A stretch of 64,000 bases of DNA from Ottowia massiliensis (GTDB taxonomy: Bacteria; Pseudomonadota; Gammaproteobacteria; Burkholderiales; Burkholderiaceae_C), in NCBI RefSeq assembly GCF_900240305.1, contig NZ_LT964854.1:558001-622000 (forward strand). The letters are read 5' to 3'. The notes beneath the pieces are model-generated. The model was not told the origin of the DNA. It was given only the letters and a program-made list of their open reading frames with translations, and searched no databases. The position numbers and the translations under genes were made by a program. Positions 16,718 to 25,205 of the stretch are shown here, piece after piece. Position 1 is the stretch's first letter. Every line of letters begins with the position of its first letter.

Positions 16718-17479
16718 ATGCACCTCAAGCAACGCCTGATCATCGCCTCAAGCCTGATCGCAGCCGCGCAAGCGCAAGCGGCCATCATCAACTTTGACGA
16801 GCTGAACTGCAACTACAGCAACGCCCGCACCGACTACACCTTTGCCGCAGGCTACGGCGGCCTGGTGTGGAACAACCTTGAGTGCGCCAATAACACCATG
16901 CAAGACCCGTTTGGCACCGGGCAATACCTGGGCTCCGGCTACACCGATGGCGCGCAAACGCCTCGCAATCTGGCCGTTGTGCCTTTCGAGCCGCCTGCAA
17001 CGCCAAATGACGGGTTGACCGGCTCCATCACCGGCAGCGGCGGCAGGCGGTTTGACTTGCACAGTCTCTACATCACACCCGTCTGGCACAACAACCTGCA
17101 AGTCAAGATCACCGCCTCGCGCGCCGGCACGGTGGTTGATACACGGACCGTCACGCTTGCGGCGGGCAGCCCCACATTCCTGAACCTGAATTACAGCGAC
17201 GTGGACAAGGTGGAGTTCGCGTCCCAGACAGGCACCGGCACACCGCACACACCCTATTTTTCGGGGCCATTCGGCATGAATTTCGTCGGGCGCATCTTCG
17301 CGCTGGACACGATCAGCATCACGCTGCGCCCCTTGCCGCAGCAGCCTGCCGCCGTGCCCTCCGCATCAACAGGCGCGCTGGCCGCCCTTTCAGGCGCTCT
17401 GGGCCTGGCAGGCGCATTGGCGGCGCGGCGGCGCAGGAACGTCACACGTCAAAAGCAAGAGCAAATTCACGAAGGGTAA
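16718..17479 (+). CDS. Exported protein with C-terminal sorting-like (PEP-CTERM-type) tail
   Basis: 253 residues from the ATG at 16718. Signal peptide at 1-22 (ending AQAQAA), a beta-rich body with many Asn, Gly and Thr, then a tail of VPSASTGA, a hydrophobic helix (ALAALSGALGLAGALAA) and an RRRR cluster. This three-part tail has the architecture of exosortase targets (VPEP...RRR), but with VPSAS instead of VPEP. The last ten codons (RQKQEQIHEG) after the Arg cluster are encoded by an 87-bp family repeat. Function unknown; likely a secreted or surface protein. Confidence 0.7.
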   Translation: MHLKQRLIIASSLIAAAQAQAAIINFDELNCNYSNARTDYTFAAGYGGLVWNNLECANNTMQDPFGTGQYLGSGYTDGAQTPRNLAVVPFEPPATPNDGLTGSITGSGGRRFDLHSLYITPVWHNNLQVKITASRAGTVVDTRTVTLAAGSPTFLNLNYSDVDKVEFASQTGTGTPHTPYFSGPFGMNFVGRIFALDTISITLRPLPQQPAAVPSASTGALAALSGALGLAGALAARRRRNVTRQKQEQIHEG

Positions 17480-17505
17480 AAACGGCTTTGGCGCAATTCG
17501 CGCTA
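17449..17505 (+). repeat. 87-bp family repeat, copy 6 (left half only)
   Basis: CAAAAGCAAGAGCAAATTCA then AAAAACGGCTTTGGCGCAATT. The copy stops before the CACTAGGAC core, where a family 2 element begins at 17506. It overlaps the 3' end of the upstream coding sequence. Confidence 0.65.
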
Positions 17506-17574
17506 AAAACCTGTTCGCAATCTTTTAAGCAAGAGAACCAACCATGCCGCTTGATTTTTTTGAAAACGGGTTCT
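17506..17574. repeat. Short family 2 inverted element
   Basis: AAAACCTGTTCGC at the left and GAAAACGGGTTCT at the right are inverted arms enclosing about 45 bp. It sits directly against the coaD stop codon and could act as its 3' hairpin. Confidence 0.55.
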
Positions 17575-18074
17575 CAGGGCTTGGCGCTGCTTCGCCGTTT
17601 TTCCAGTAGCCGCTGCCACACGTGCGGGGCCACGAACTGCTCGGCATCGCCGCCCAGCAGGGCGATTTCGCGCACGAAGGTGCTGCTGACGAACTGGTAG
17701 CGCGTGCCCGGCGTGAGAAACACTGTCTCCACCTCCGGCGCCAGCACGCCGTTCATGCCCGCAAGCTGGAACTCGTAGTCAAAGTCAGTGACCGCGCGCA
17801 GCCCGCGCACCATTGCCTTGCCGCCTTTGGCTTGCACGAAGTGGCTGATCAGCCCCTCGAACGGCTCCGCCCGCACGCCCGGCCATTGCCGGGCCGACGT
17901 CTGCGCCATCTCCAGCCGCTCTTCCAAGGTGAACAGGGTTTTTTTGTGATGGGCGATGGCCACGGCGATGATGACCTCGTCAAACAGCTCGCGCGCGCGG
18001 CGCGCGATGTCTTCATGGCCCAGCGTGATGGGATCGAACGTGCCGGGATAGACGGCGATGACAGGGCGGCTCAT
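17574..18074 (-). CDS. coaD: Phosphopantetheine adenylyltransferase
   Basis: Fourth step of coenzyme A synthesis from pantothenate: 4'-phosphopantetheine + ATP gives dephospho-CoA. 166 residues, normal length. The nucleotidyltransferase motif GTFDPITLGH and the C-terminal ISSTFVRE-like VSSTFVRE segment are intact. The start at 18074 overlaps the rsmD stop (ATGA), the usual rsmD-coaD pairing. Confidence 0.97.
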   Translation of the reverse strand: MSRPVIAVYPGTFDPITLGHEDIARRARELFDEVIIAVAIAHHKKTLFTLEERLEMAQTSARQWPGVRAEPFEGLISHFVQAKGGKAMVRGLRAVTDFDYEFQLAGMNGVLAPEVETVFLTPGTRYQFVSSTFVREIALLGGDAEQFVAPHVWQRLLEKRRSSAKP

Positions 18075-18652
18075 GGTTTTTCCTCCGTGGGCAGGGGCTT
18101 GCAGAACAAATGGGCATGCACCGCGCCCGCCTTCAGGTGGCGGCGCAGCGTGAATAAAGCGGCTTCGGGGCGGCCCTGCCATGAGACGTCTGCTTCCAGA
18201 TAGACAAAGCCGCCAGGGCGCAAAGCCTTGGCGGCGGCGGCCAGTGCGGGCGCATACAGGCTGGCGGCGGCAAAAGGCGGATCGAGAAACACCACATCCA
18301 GGCTGCCCGCAGGCTGGCCGTGCAGGGCCGCCACGCCATCGCCGCGCAGCACCTGCACGGCGCTGGCCGAAAGGCGCTGCTGATGCTGGCGCAAGGCGGC
18401 GGCCAGCCGCGCGTCCTGCTCCACCAGCAGCACACTCTGCGCTCCGCGCGAGGCGGCCTCCAGCCCCAGCGCGCCCGTGCCCGCGAAGGCATCGAGCGCC
18501 CGCCAGCCCGCCAAGTCTTGCCCCAGCCAGTTGAACAGCGTCTCCCGCACGCGGTCAGGCGTGGGACGCAGGCCGGGCATGCCGGGCACGCCAAGGCGCG
18601 TGCGCTTCCATTGGCCGCCAATGAGCCGGATCTGGTGAGGGAGCGTGGACAT
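18071..18652 (-). CDS. rsmD: 16S rRNA (guanine966-N2)-methyltransferase
   Basis: Rossmann-fold SAM enzyme that methylates G966 of 16S rRNA. 193 residues from the ATG at 18652; an upstream ATG at 18691 would add 13 residues. Visible motifs: IRLIGGQWKRTRL at the N-terminus, SAM-binding LDAFAGTGALGLEA, and the catalytic DPPF in VVFLDPPFA. Co-translated with coaD. Confidence 0.93.
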   Translation of the reverse strand: MSTLPHQIRLIGGQWKRTRLGVPGMPGLRPTPDRVRETLFNWLGQDLAGWRALDAFAGTGALGLEAASRGAQSVLLVEQDARLAAALRQHQQRLSASAVQVLRGDGVAALHGQPAGSLDVVFLDPPFAAASLYAPALAAAAKALRPGGFVYLEADVSWQGRPEAALFTLRRHLKAGAVHAHLFCKPLPTEEKP

Positions 18653-18745
18653 GAGTGCAGCAGGCGTGAGCAAAACTTGGCCCGGCAGCATAGCCTTCCG
18701 CGCGGCAGAGCCGGGGGGACTTCTCCCCCAACAGCGCCAGATGGC

Positions 18746-18832
18746 ATCAAAAACAGGAGCAAATTCAGGGCATCTGAAATGCCGCTTTGCGCAGTTTCCA
18801 CTAGGACGTCATGCTCTTGTTTCAAGAGCTAA
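18746..18832 (+). repeat. 87-bp family repeat, copy 7
   Basis: ATCAAAAACAGGAGCAAATT, then TTTCCACTAGGACGTCATGC, ending TTTCAAGAGCTAA. It separates rsmD from the 3' end of the T3SS operon. Confidence 0.9.
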
Positions 18833-18845
18833 TAATGGCCTGTCT

Positions 18846-19361
18846 TTAACCGCGTTCCTGCTGCTGCCTTTGGCTGTGGGCGGCGCTGGCGGCGTCTTCG
18901 GCTTCTCGCTCTTGCACGGCTTCTTGCGCCTGGCGGTGGGCGCGGCGGGTGTCGGTGACGAGGGTTTCAGCGGCATTGACGGCGGCGCTGGCGCGCAGCC
19001 AGGCCTGGCGGGCGCGCTCGCGGCTCTTGCGGGCTTCGTCGAGGGCTTCTTCGTCGTCCAGCATGGCGTATTCGGTGCGCTCGATTTGGTCGTCAAGGTC
19101 GGCCGTCATGGCGCCGATGTAGGCGGCCAGGCGGCCCAGGTCGGGGGCGCATTCATGGACGATGCGCTGGCTGAGCTGGCCGCGCTCTTCGCTCAGGCGG
19201 GCCAGGGCGGCGCGGCGGCGCTCCAGCGCTTCTTCAGCCTGAAGGAGGGCTTTGTCAGCTTCGTGCAGGGCGGCCAGGGCGGTGCGCTCGCGCAGCTGGC
19301 GCAGGCGGGCCAGCTGGCGGGCCTGTTCAAGCTGGCGGGGCAGGTCTTGGGCGCCGCTCAT
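18846..19361 (-). CDS. sctO: T3SS stalk protein SctO (YscO/FliJ-like)
   Basis: 171 residues, almost entirely predicted coiled coil rich in Ala, Glu, Arg and Gln, as in YscO/FliJ stalk proteins that sit in the ATPase ring and couple it to the export gate. Sequence is poorly conserved in this family, so the call rests on composition, length and position directly after sctN (4 nt gap). It is the last T3SS gene on this strand; an 87-bp repeat and then rsmD follow, where sctP or sctQ would often be found. Confidence 0.75.
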   Translation of the reverse strand: MSGAQDLPRQLEQARQLARLRQLRERTALAALHEADKALLQAEEALERRRAALARLSEERGQLSQRIVHECAPDLGRLAAYIGAMTADLDDQIERTEYAMLDDEEALDEARKSRERARQAWLRASAAVNAAETLVTDTRRAHRQAQEAVQEREAEDAASAAHSQRQQQERG

Positions 19362-19365
19362 TCAG

Positions 19366-20733
19366 TCATTCAACCTGGATGTCGCGGCTGCGGGCGGAGG
19401 AGGCGGCAAAGCCTTGCATCTGGCCGATGGTGTCTTCAAAGGCGCTGGCTTCGTCGGGGCGCTGGCGCAGCAGGTTTTCAATGGCGGGCTGGGCGGCTAT
19501 GGCGTCATCAGCCAGGGCGTCGCTGCCGGGGGCGTATTCGCCCACTTGCAGCAGGAAGCGGATTTCTTCGTGTTTGGCCATGAGCGCGCGCACGCGCAGG
19601 GCGGCCTGCTGGTGCTCGCGGCTGGTGACGCGGGTGAAGACGCGGCTGGCGCTGGCCAGCACGTCAATGGCCGGGTAGTGGCCAGCCTGGCCAAGCTTGC
19701 GGGAGAGGACGATGTGGCCGTCCAGAATGGAGCGGGTTTCTTCGGCCACGGGGTCGGTGTTGTCTTCGTCTTCGGCCAGCACGGTGTAGAAGGCGGTGAT
19801 GGAGCCGTGGGCGTCGTTGCCGGCGCGCTCGAACAGGCGCGGCAGCTCGGCAAAGACGCTGGGCGGAAAGCCCCGGCGCACGGCTGGCTCGCCCACCGAG
19901 AGGCCGATTTCGCGCAGGGCGCGGGCGTAGCGGGTGACGGAGTCCATCATGAGCAGCACGCGCTGGCCCTGGGCGCGAAAGCCTTCGGCAATGGCGGTGG
20001 CGGTCTGGGCGGCGCGCAGGCGTTCCATCGCGGGGCGGTCGCTGGTGGAGACGACGACAACGGAGCGGGCCATGCCTTCGGGGCCGAGGCTTTCTTCCAG
20101 GAATTCGCGCACTTCGCGGCCGCGCTCGCCCACAAGGGCGATGACGTTGATGTCGCTGCGCGCCTGCCGCGCCAGCATGCCCAGCAGAGTGGATTTGCCG
20201 CCGCCGGCCATGGCGAAGACGCCCAGGCGCTGGCCTTCACCGACGGTGAGCAGGCCGTCAATGGCGCGCACGCCGGTGATGAAGGGTTTGTCAACCGGGG
20301 CGCGGTGCAGCGGGTTGGGCGGCTCGCTGTAGAAGGAGCGCAGGGGCACGCTGGCTGGCAGGGGCTGGCCATCGAGCGGTTCACCAAAGGCGTTGAGCAC
20401 GCGGCCCAGCAGGGCTTCTCCCATGGGAATGAGGGAGGCGCGCTCCATGATTTCAACTTCGGCGCCCATCGAGATGCCTTGCAGGTGGCCCAGCGGCACG
20501 AGGATGGCTTCGTGCTCATGCAGGCCGACGACTTCGGCGCGCAGCGGAGTGGCGTGAGGGCGTGCAGGATCGCGGATAAGGCACTGCTGGCCAATGACGG
20601 CTTGCAGGCCGCTGACGCGCAAGGTGGTGCCAAAAGCCTGGGCCACGCGGCCACGGGCAACTTGGGGCTGCATGACGCGCAGGCCCTGGGCCAGGGCGTC
20701 ATCAAACAGGGGGCGGGCGGTGTTGCTGCTCAC
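19366..20733 (-). CDS. sctN: T3SS ATPase SctN
   Basis: Cytoplasmic hexameric ATPase that releases chaperones and unfolds substrates, related to F1-beta and FliI. 455 residues. P-loop A174-M-A-G-G-G-K-S-T (174-182), then the family signature GERGREVREFLEESLG and Walker B region VLLMMDSVTRYARALREIGL. The start is GTG at 20733, overlapping the sctL stop. All catalytic segments appear intact. Confidence 0.95.
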   Translation of the reverse strand: MSSNTARPLFDDALAQGLRVMQPQVARGRVAQAFGTTLRVSGLQAVIGQQCLIRDPARPHATPLRAEVVGLHEHEAILVPLGHLQGISMGAEVEIMERASLIPMGEALLGRVLNAFGEPLDGQPLPASVPLRSFYSEPPNPLHRAPVDKPFITGVRAIDGLLTVGEGQRLGVFAMAGGGKSTLLGMLARQARSDINVIALVGERGREVREFLEESLGPEGMARSVVVVSTSDRPAMERLRAAQTATAIAEGFRAQGQRVLLMMDSVTRYARALREIGLSVGEPAVRRGFPPSVFAELPRLFERAGNDAHGSITAFYTVLAEDEDNTDPVAEETRSILDGHIVLSRKLGQAGHYPAIDVLASASRVFTRVTSREHQQAALRVRALMAKHEEIRFLLQVGEYAPGSDALADDAIAAQPAIENLLRQRPDEASAFEDTIGQMQGFAASSARSRDIQVE

Positions 20734-21383
20734 GATTCGCGCTGCTGCTGCGCCATCTGGCGCGAGAGTTCAAGGGATTGGGCGGTGCGGTCGAGCACGG
20801 CCTCCAGCCCGGCGATGAGCGTGCCGGTGGGCGATTCAATGACGCATTCCAGCGGCCCCAGCCGCTCATCGGCCTGGCATTGCACGGGCAGGGCCAGCTG
20901 GCGGGCGGCCAGGCGGGTCTGCACAGGCTCCAGCATGCCGGGGGCCAGGCGCACGCGCACGCTTTGCGCGGGCACGACGTGCTCGAAAGCGCGCTCGGCC
21001 AGCGCGGCCAGCACGTCGGGCGGAGCGAGTTCAGCCGCCATGCAACGCACCATGGATGAGGCCAGGGTGACGAGCGCACCACGCAGTTCTTCGCGCTGGG
21101 CGGCTTGCTCGCGGGCGATTTTCTCCAGCGTGTCGCTCAATGCCTGCGCGCCGCTTTCCAGCGCCTGCGCGCGGCCTTGTTCCAGCCCTTCTTCGCGCCC
21201 CTGGGCGCGGGCTTCTTCGCAAGCCTGGGTGACTTGCTGCTCCTGCGTGGCCAACAGCTGGGTGAGACGCGCGGAAAGGGCCAGTGCGTCTTGCAGCGCA
21301 GGCAGCTCGCTGGCGGGCACGATGGGAGAAGTGGTGGCGATGGCGCCGGGGAAGGCGTCATCCAGGGCAAGCAGGTAGCTCAT
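20730..21383 (-). CDS. sctL: T3SS ATPase regulator/stator SctL
   Basis: 217 residues. Gln- and Glu-rich coiled coil in the middle (about 45-100, with GREEGLEQGRAQALE) and a C-terminal V-ATPase subunit-E-like domain, as in YscL/FliH stator proteins that link the ATPase to the cytoplasmic ring. Position immediately before sctN with GTGA overlap supports the call. Confidence 0.85.
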   Translation of the reverse strand: MSYLLALDDAFPGAIATTSPIVPASELPALQDALALSARLTQLLATQEQQVTQACEEARAQGREEGLEQGRAQALESGAQALSDTLEKIAREQAAQREELRGALVTLASSMVRCMAAELAPPDVLAALAERAFEHVVPAQSVRVRLAPGMLEPVQTRLAARQLALPVQCQADERLGPLECVIESPTGTLIAGLEAVLDRTAQSLELSRQMAQQQRES

Positions 21384-21464
21384 GAAGGGAGGTCAGGAAG
21401 CGGGCCGCCTTGCGCGGCTTATCGGGTGGCGGATTTTGAAGCGGCGGCTTGCGGGCCGCCTGCT

Positions 21465-22094
21465 TCATTCGTCATCGGCATTGCCTGCCTCTTCTTCGCC
21501 TTCTTCGCCTTCTTCTGGCGGGCTGGCAGGCTGGACGCAGCGCGCGGCTTCAGCCGTGCCGGTGTCAATGGCGCGGCGCGCCCAGTCGATGTGGGCGTCA
21601 AAAGCATGGTGCTGATTGACTTCAGGGGCGGGCCAGCCCAGTGCGGCGGGCATCAGGGCGCGCAGCGCGGCGGGCAGACCCCACAGCAGCAGGGCGCGGC
21701 CGCAAGACTGCAGTTGGTCAGCGCATTGGCTGGCTTCAGTCAGGCCGGGGCGCGGCGGAGCTGCATCAAGCTCCAGACCGCCGCTTTCGGCACGCAACAG
21801 GCGCTGGAGGCCGTCTTCGCCCAGCACTTCACACACGGCGGCCAGGCGCTTGCCGTCGATGCTGGCGCGCAGCGAATCAGCCAGCCACCACGCGCCAACG
21901 AAGGCAGCCAGGCGCTGGCGTTCGCCTTCGCTGGCGGTGGCCCAGGCGGGGCAGGCGTCAATCGTGCGCCAGCTCGCGCCCGTGCCCGCCAGCAGGCGGG
22001 CAGCCGCCAGGCGCTGGCGCCGCCGCCCGGCCATGCTGGCAAAAAGGGAAGGCTGGATGGCGTCTTCGGCGGGTTCAGCAAGCGTGTCGGTCAT
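21465..22094 (-). CDS. sctK: T3SS sorting-platform accessory protein, SctK-like
   Basis: 209 residues from the ATG at 22094, Ala/Leu/Trp/Arg-rich and soluble, ending in an acidic Glu-rich tail (EEGEEGEEEAGNADDE). SctK proteins connect the cytoplasmic sorting platform to the inner ring and diverge strongly, so the call comes mainly from its place between sctJ and sctL, size and lack of membrane segments. An 87-bp repeat lies just upstream, between it and sctJ. Confidence 0.6.
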   Translation of the reverse strand: MTDTLAEPAEDAIQPSLFASMAGRRRQRLAAARLLAGTGASWRTIDACPAWATASEGERQRLAAFVGAWWLADSLRASIDGKRLAAVCEVLGEDGLQRLLRAESGGLELDAAPPRPGLTEASQCADQLQSCGRALLLWGLPAALRALMPAALGWPAPEVNQHHAFDAHIDWARRAIDTGTAEAARCVQPASPPEEGEEGEEEAGNADDE

Positions 22095-22181
22095 GGCAGT
22101 CGCAGGAGACCAAAAGGTGTCTGGGAACAATGGGCAAAGCCTGGCAAGCAGAGGGAAGTTCAGGCAAGGAAGAAGGCGTTT

Positions 22182-22266
22182 CTGCTCTTTCATTCATAGC
22201 ACGTTCTCTCGATTGCACTAGGACCTTTCTCGTTTTGCGCCCCTGAAATTCGCTCCTCTTTTTGAA
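22182..22266 (-). repeat. 87-bp family repeat, copy 8 (reverse), inside the T3SS operon
   Basis: TGCTCTTTCATTCATAGCAC, then TTGCACTAGGACC, then GAAATTCGCTCCTCTTTTT. It lies in the 307-bp gap between sctJ and sctK; no other feature was seen in that gap. Confidence 0.75.
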
Positions 22267-22401
22267 GAAGCAGCGCATTGGAAGAAAACGGCTCGCATGG
22301 CAGCCTAAAAACGAAGCCGCCAGCGCGGCACAGGCTTGGAGCCTGTGGCCTGGCCCGGAGGCTTCGTGTCTTCATGTCAAACAGCGAGCCACCCGGAACG
22401 C

Positions 22402-23241
22402 TCAGGAAGAATGCGCGGATTTGGACGGCGGGGGCGCCGAAGACGCCCTATTACGCACCGTTAAGGCATGGCCTGAACTGGCCGAACGCCGCTGGCGCCA
22501 ACCCAGAAACCAGGCCAGCACAAGGGCGGCAACGCCCAGTCCTGCGCCAATGGCCACAACGGGCTTGAAGCTATCTGTTCCCCAGATGGAAGCAGGCGCG
22601 GGAGCCGCTGGCTTGGCTACGACGGGCATGGATTCTGCGGGAAAGAGAACGACGGTGACGTTGTCATAAGGCAAGCCCTCAATGGCATTGACCACCAGCG
22701 CCTTGATCTTGCCGACCTGCTGCGTCATGTCCAGCCCCGGACGGTGGCGGATGAAAACCGAAGCGGTGGCGGTTGCGGGCTTGTCTGACAGCGGATTTTT
22801 CTCAGGCACGGAGACATGCACGCGCGCCTGCAGCACGCCATCAATACTGGAGATGGTGTGGGAGATTTCCTGCGAAAGGGCATGCGTGAAGCGCGCGCGC
22901 TCTTCCAGCGGTGAGGAAACAAAGCCTTCTTTCTTGAAAACCTGACCCAGGGTGTCGAAGTTATCGCGCGGCAAACCGCTGTCGTGCAGGACTTCAACGG
23001 CACGGGAGAAATCACCCGGGTTGGTGGTGACCGTGAAGGTCTTGCCGTCCCGGGCTGCGACCTTGTCGGCTTTCACGCCAGCGATGCGCAGCACCGCCAC
23101 CATTTCATTGGCTTGGCGCTCGCTGAGCTGGCCATACAGCTCCTGCTGGGAGCAGGCTGCCAGCAGCAGGGCCATCAAAGGTGCGCCTAGCCACCGCCAA
23201 TGGGCGGCAGCCGGACGCGCCGGACGGGAAAGCGCGCGCAT
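22402..23241 (-). CDS. sctJ: T3SS inner-ring lipoprotein SctJ
   Basis: 279 residues from the ATG at 23241, which overlaps the sctI stop. Lipoprotein signal L27-A-A-C30, then the YscJ/FliF domain: ELYGQLSERQANEMVAVL, LPRDNFDTLGQVFKKEG, and LSQEISHTISSIDGVLQARV are typical. A C-terminal membrane helix (about 222-243) anchors it in the inner membrane. It forms the inner-membrane ring of the secretion basal body. Confidence 0.95.
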   Translation of the reverse strand: MRALSRPARPAAAHWRWLGAPLMALLLAACSQQELYGQLSERQANEMVAVLRIAGVKADKVAARDGKTFTVTTNPGDFSRAVEVLHDSGLPRDNFDTLGQVFKKEGFVSSPLEERARFTHALSQEISHTISSIDGVLQARVHVSVPEKNPLSDKPATATASVFIRHRPGLDMTQQVGKIKALVVNAIEGLPYDNVTVVLFPAESMPVVAKPAAPAPASIWGTDSFKPVVAIGAGLGVAALVLAWFLGWRQRRSASSGHALTVRNRASSAPPPSKSAHSS

Positions 23242-23651
23242 CACGCCTGTTGCCGGAACAGTTGCTGGAGGCCGTCAGACGTGCGGTTGGCCACGTTGGC
23301 GGTCAGCTGGCTGTGAAACAGGAATTCGTGGCAGCGCACGGTGAGCATGACCATCTCGCCGGGCGTGAGGTCATTGCCCGCAGCCATGGCACTTTCAGCA
23401 TGCTTGGACAGCGAAGCCGCCTCGGCATTGATGTGCTCCAGCGGCCTGAACAGCGCCTGCATGGTTTCGGCGGCGGGCGCCGTGGCATGCGGGTGCAGCG
23501 TGCCATCAGCGCGAGCCAGCGCGTCGCTGAAGCCCGACAAGTCGGTCAGCGACACGCCATAGCCCGCCTGCACGGAAGCTGGCGCGCCGCCCGCGTTTTG
23601 GCTTGCGGCAAGCGCCTGCTCGGCTGGGATCAGGGATGACAGTGCATTCAT
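23241..23651 (-). CDS. sctI: T3SS inner-rod protein SctI (HrpB2/YscI-like)
   Basis: 136 residues, soluble. The C-terminal half has the rod-protein pattern, with TPGEMVMLTVRCHEFLFH followed by TANVANRTSDGLQQLF, similar to the amphipathic C-terminal helix of YscI/HrpB2 proteins. It sits directly before sctJ with ATGA overlap, the usual place. Rod subunits polymerise beneath the needle and are themselves exported. Confidence 0.8.
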   Translation of the reverse strand: MNALSSLIPAEQALAASQNAGGAPASVQAGYGVSLTDLSGFSDALARADGTLHPHATAPAAETMQALFRPLEHINAEAASLSKHAESAMAAGNDLTPGEMVMLTVRCHEFLFHSQLTANVANRTSDGLQQLFRQQA

Positions 23652-23671
23652 GCGGTTTCTGCTCCCGGCCC

Positions 23672-23974
23672 TTACTGCTTGCGAGCCATCGTTTCGAGCG
23701 CCGTGCCCACAGATTGCAGCGAGGTATGGGCGCTGTTGGACATGAAGCCCATCTGTTGAGCCAGCGCCGTCATGCGGGTGATGTGTTCGGGACGGTCATT
23801 GCCTTCGGCCAGCTGATCGGACGCGACCTCGATCTCATTGGCCTTGGCATTGAGCGTCTTGCCCCAGGCTTCAGCCATGGCTTCATACCAGCTGGAGGAC
23901 TTGCCGCCCGGACGTTGCGAGCCGGTCAGGGGCGAAGTCGCCAGCACGGACAGAGGGGATACGCTGTTGCTCAT
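23672..23974 (-). CDS. Small T3SS protein, candidate needle subunit SctF
   Basis: 100 residues with a strong ribosome site (AAAGGAG). Helical, with a Ser/Gly-rich start and a charged helix-turn-helix body: SSWYEAMAEAWGKTLN, a DRPE turn, then LQSVGTALETMARK. Size, all-helical character and location just before sctI match needle subunits in Ysc/Bsc-like clusters, but the usual WxxL/VK-IDxxI needle motif is not evident. It could instead be a small chaperone or another early substrate. Confidence 0.5.
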   Translation of the reverse strand: MSNSVSPLSVLATSPLTGSQRPGGKSSSWYEAMAEAWGKTLNAKANEIEVASDQLAEGNDRPEHITRMTALAQQMGFMSNSAHTSLQSVGTALETMARKQ

Positions 23975-24068
23975 GTTGCTCTCCTTTGTGAGACAGGGAC
24001 CTGAAGCATGAAACGCAATGACCGCCGGTCCAAGGAAACGGTCTGCGCCGGAAAAACAAAGAAAAAGC

Positions 24069-25178
24069 TCAGAAGGTTAGCTGGCTGATTTGCCCATCGC
24101 GCTCCAGCTGAACAAGATTGGCCTGAATGGCCTGGATGCGATGCCCGGTAGGCAACACTGCGCCCGTGAAGTAGCGCGTGCCATCTGCCGTGACCACATA
24201 GGCAGGGTCGCCAGGAACAATGGCCGCCACGCGCTTGCCAGGATCCGCCGCCACGGGAGAAGCCTTGGCTGCGGCAGGCGGCGCGTCATTGACGGACACC
24301 AGCTTGACCAGGCCTGGCACATCACGCCGTGCTACGGCTTCGGCACGCTGCAGGTTTTCAGTGTTGGCTTCGCGTGTGTGGACTTGCACAACGCCCGATC
24401 CGGCAGATTTGACCTGCGCCGCAATGCCATTGAGCCGGAATACTTCAGCCACGCCTTGCGTGACTTGTTCATTGATCCACGGCATGACACGGACGCTTCG
24501 CATGGAAGTGCGCGCCAAGGCTTGCTCCAACTCGGCGCGCTGGGTTTCCGAATTGAGATAGCCCGTGACAACAGGCTGACCGTCGCGGATTTCGACATCC
24601 AGAGTGGCATAGCCAAGGCGGTGCAGGCTCTGGCGCATCTGCTCTACCTGCTGGCCGGGTGTGCCTGGGTGGCGATCCATGGCCCAGCTCAAGGTCAGTG
24701 CGCCAGCCGAAATTGCCACCAGGGCCACGCCGCCCTGCAACAGGCGGCGCACCCAACGCGCGCTTGCTACGGCGGCAGGCTGCATCGGCTGCAAGGCATT
24801 GCCTTGCGTTTCAGCTGGCACAAGCGGCTGCGGGGTAGCGTTGCCAAACAGTGCGCCCCATTGCGGCGCGCCCACTTGTCCCACTGCCAGCTGCACGTCG
24901 CCCAGGGAAAACGGCACATACAGGCCCACAGCCATTTTCTGGCCTGCATCAATGCTGACTTCTTCTACCTGCGAGCTGCCGTTTTCCACCTGCAGCTCCA
25001 GCGCGGATTCGTCATCCAGCAAAGCGATCCGCGCGGCGGCGGCACTGTCCGCGCGCAGCACAACATCGCTGGCCCAGTCCTGTCCAATGCGCAACGGCGC
25101 ACCTGGCTTGATCGGAAACGTGGCGCCACGCTGGCGGCCACTGAGAACGCGCAGTTCGTAAAGCAGGGGTGCTGTCAT
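24069..25178 (-). CDS. sctD: T3SS inner-ring protein SctD
   Basis: 369 residues. An N-terminal cytoplasmic FHA-like domain (about 1-100, LRVLSGRQRGATFPI), one membrane helix (about 150-170, VALVAISAGALTLSWAM), then periplasmic ring-building modules. Forms the outer ring of the inner-membrane platform with SctJ and contacts the secretin. It follows sctC in the same direction. Confidence 0.88.
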   Translation of the reverse strand: MTAPLLYELRVLSGRQRGATFPIKPGAPLRIGQDWASDVVLRADSAAAARIALLDDESALELQVENGSSQVEEVSIDAGQKMAVGLYVPFSLGDVQLAVGQVGAPQWGALFGNATPQPLVPAETQGNALQPMQPAAVASARWVRRLLQGGVALVAISAGALTLSWAMDRHPGTPGQQVEQMRQSLHRLGYATLDVEIRDGQPVVTGYLNSETQRAELEQALARTSMRSVRVMPWINEQVTQGVAEVFRLNGIAAQVKSAGSGVVQVHTREANTENLQRAEAVARRDVPGLVKLVSVNDAPPAAAKASPVAADPGKRVAAIVPGDPAYVVTADGTRYFTGAVLPTGHRIQAIQANLVQLERDGQISQLTF

Positions 25179-25205
25179 GCTGGAGCCTCTTGAGTTGGTA
25201 GAACG

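Noticed and set aside
19252..21378. 708-codon open frame on the plus strand opposite sctL/sctN/sctO
   Set aside because: Antisense shadow of intact T3SS genes with Walker motifs; no recognisable domain and Gly/Ala/His-rich composition.
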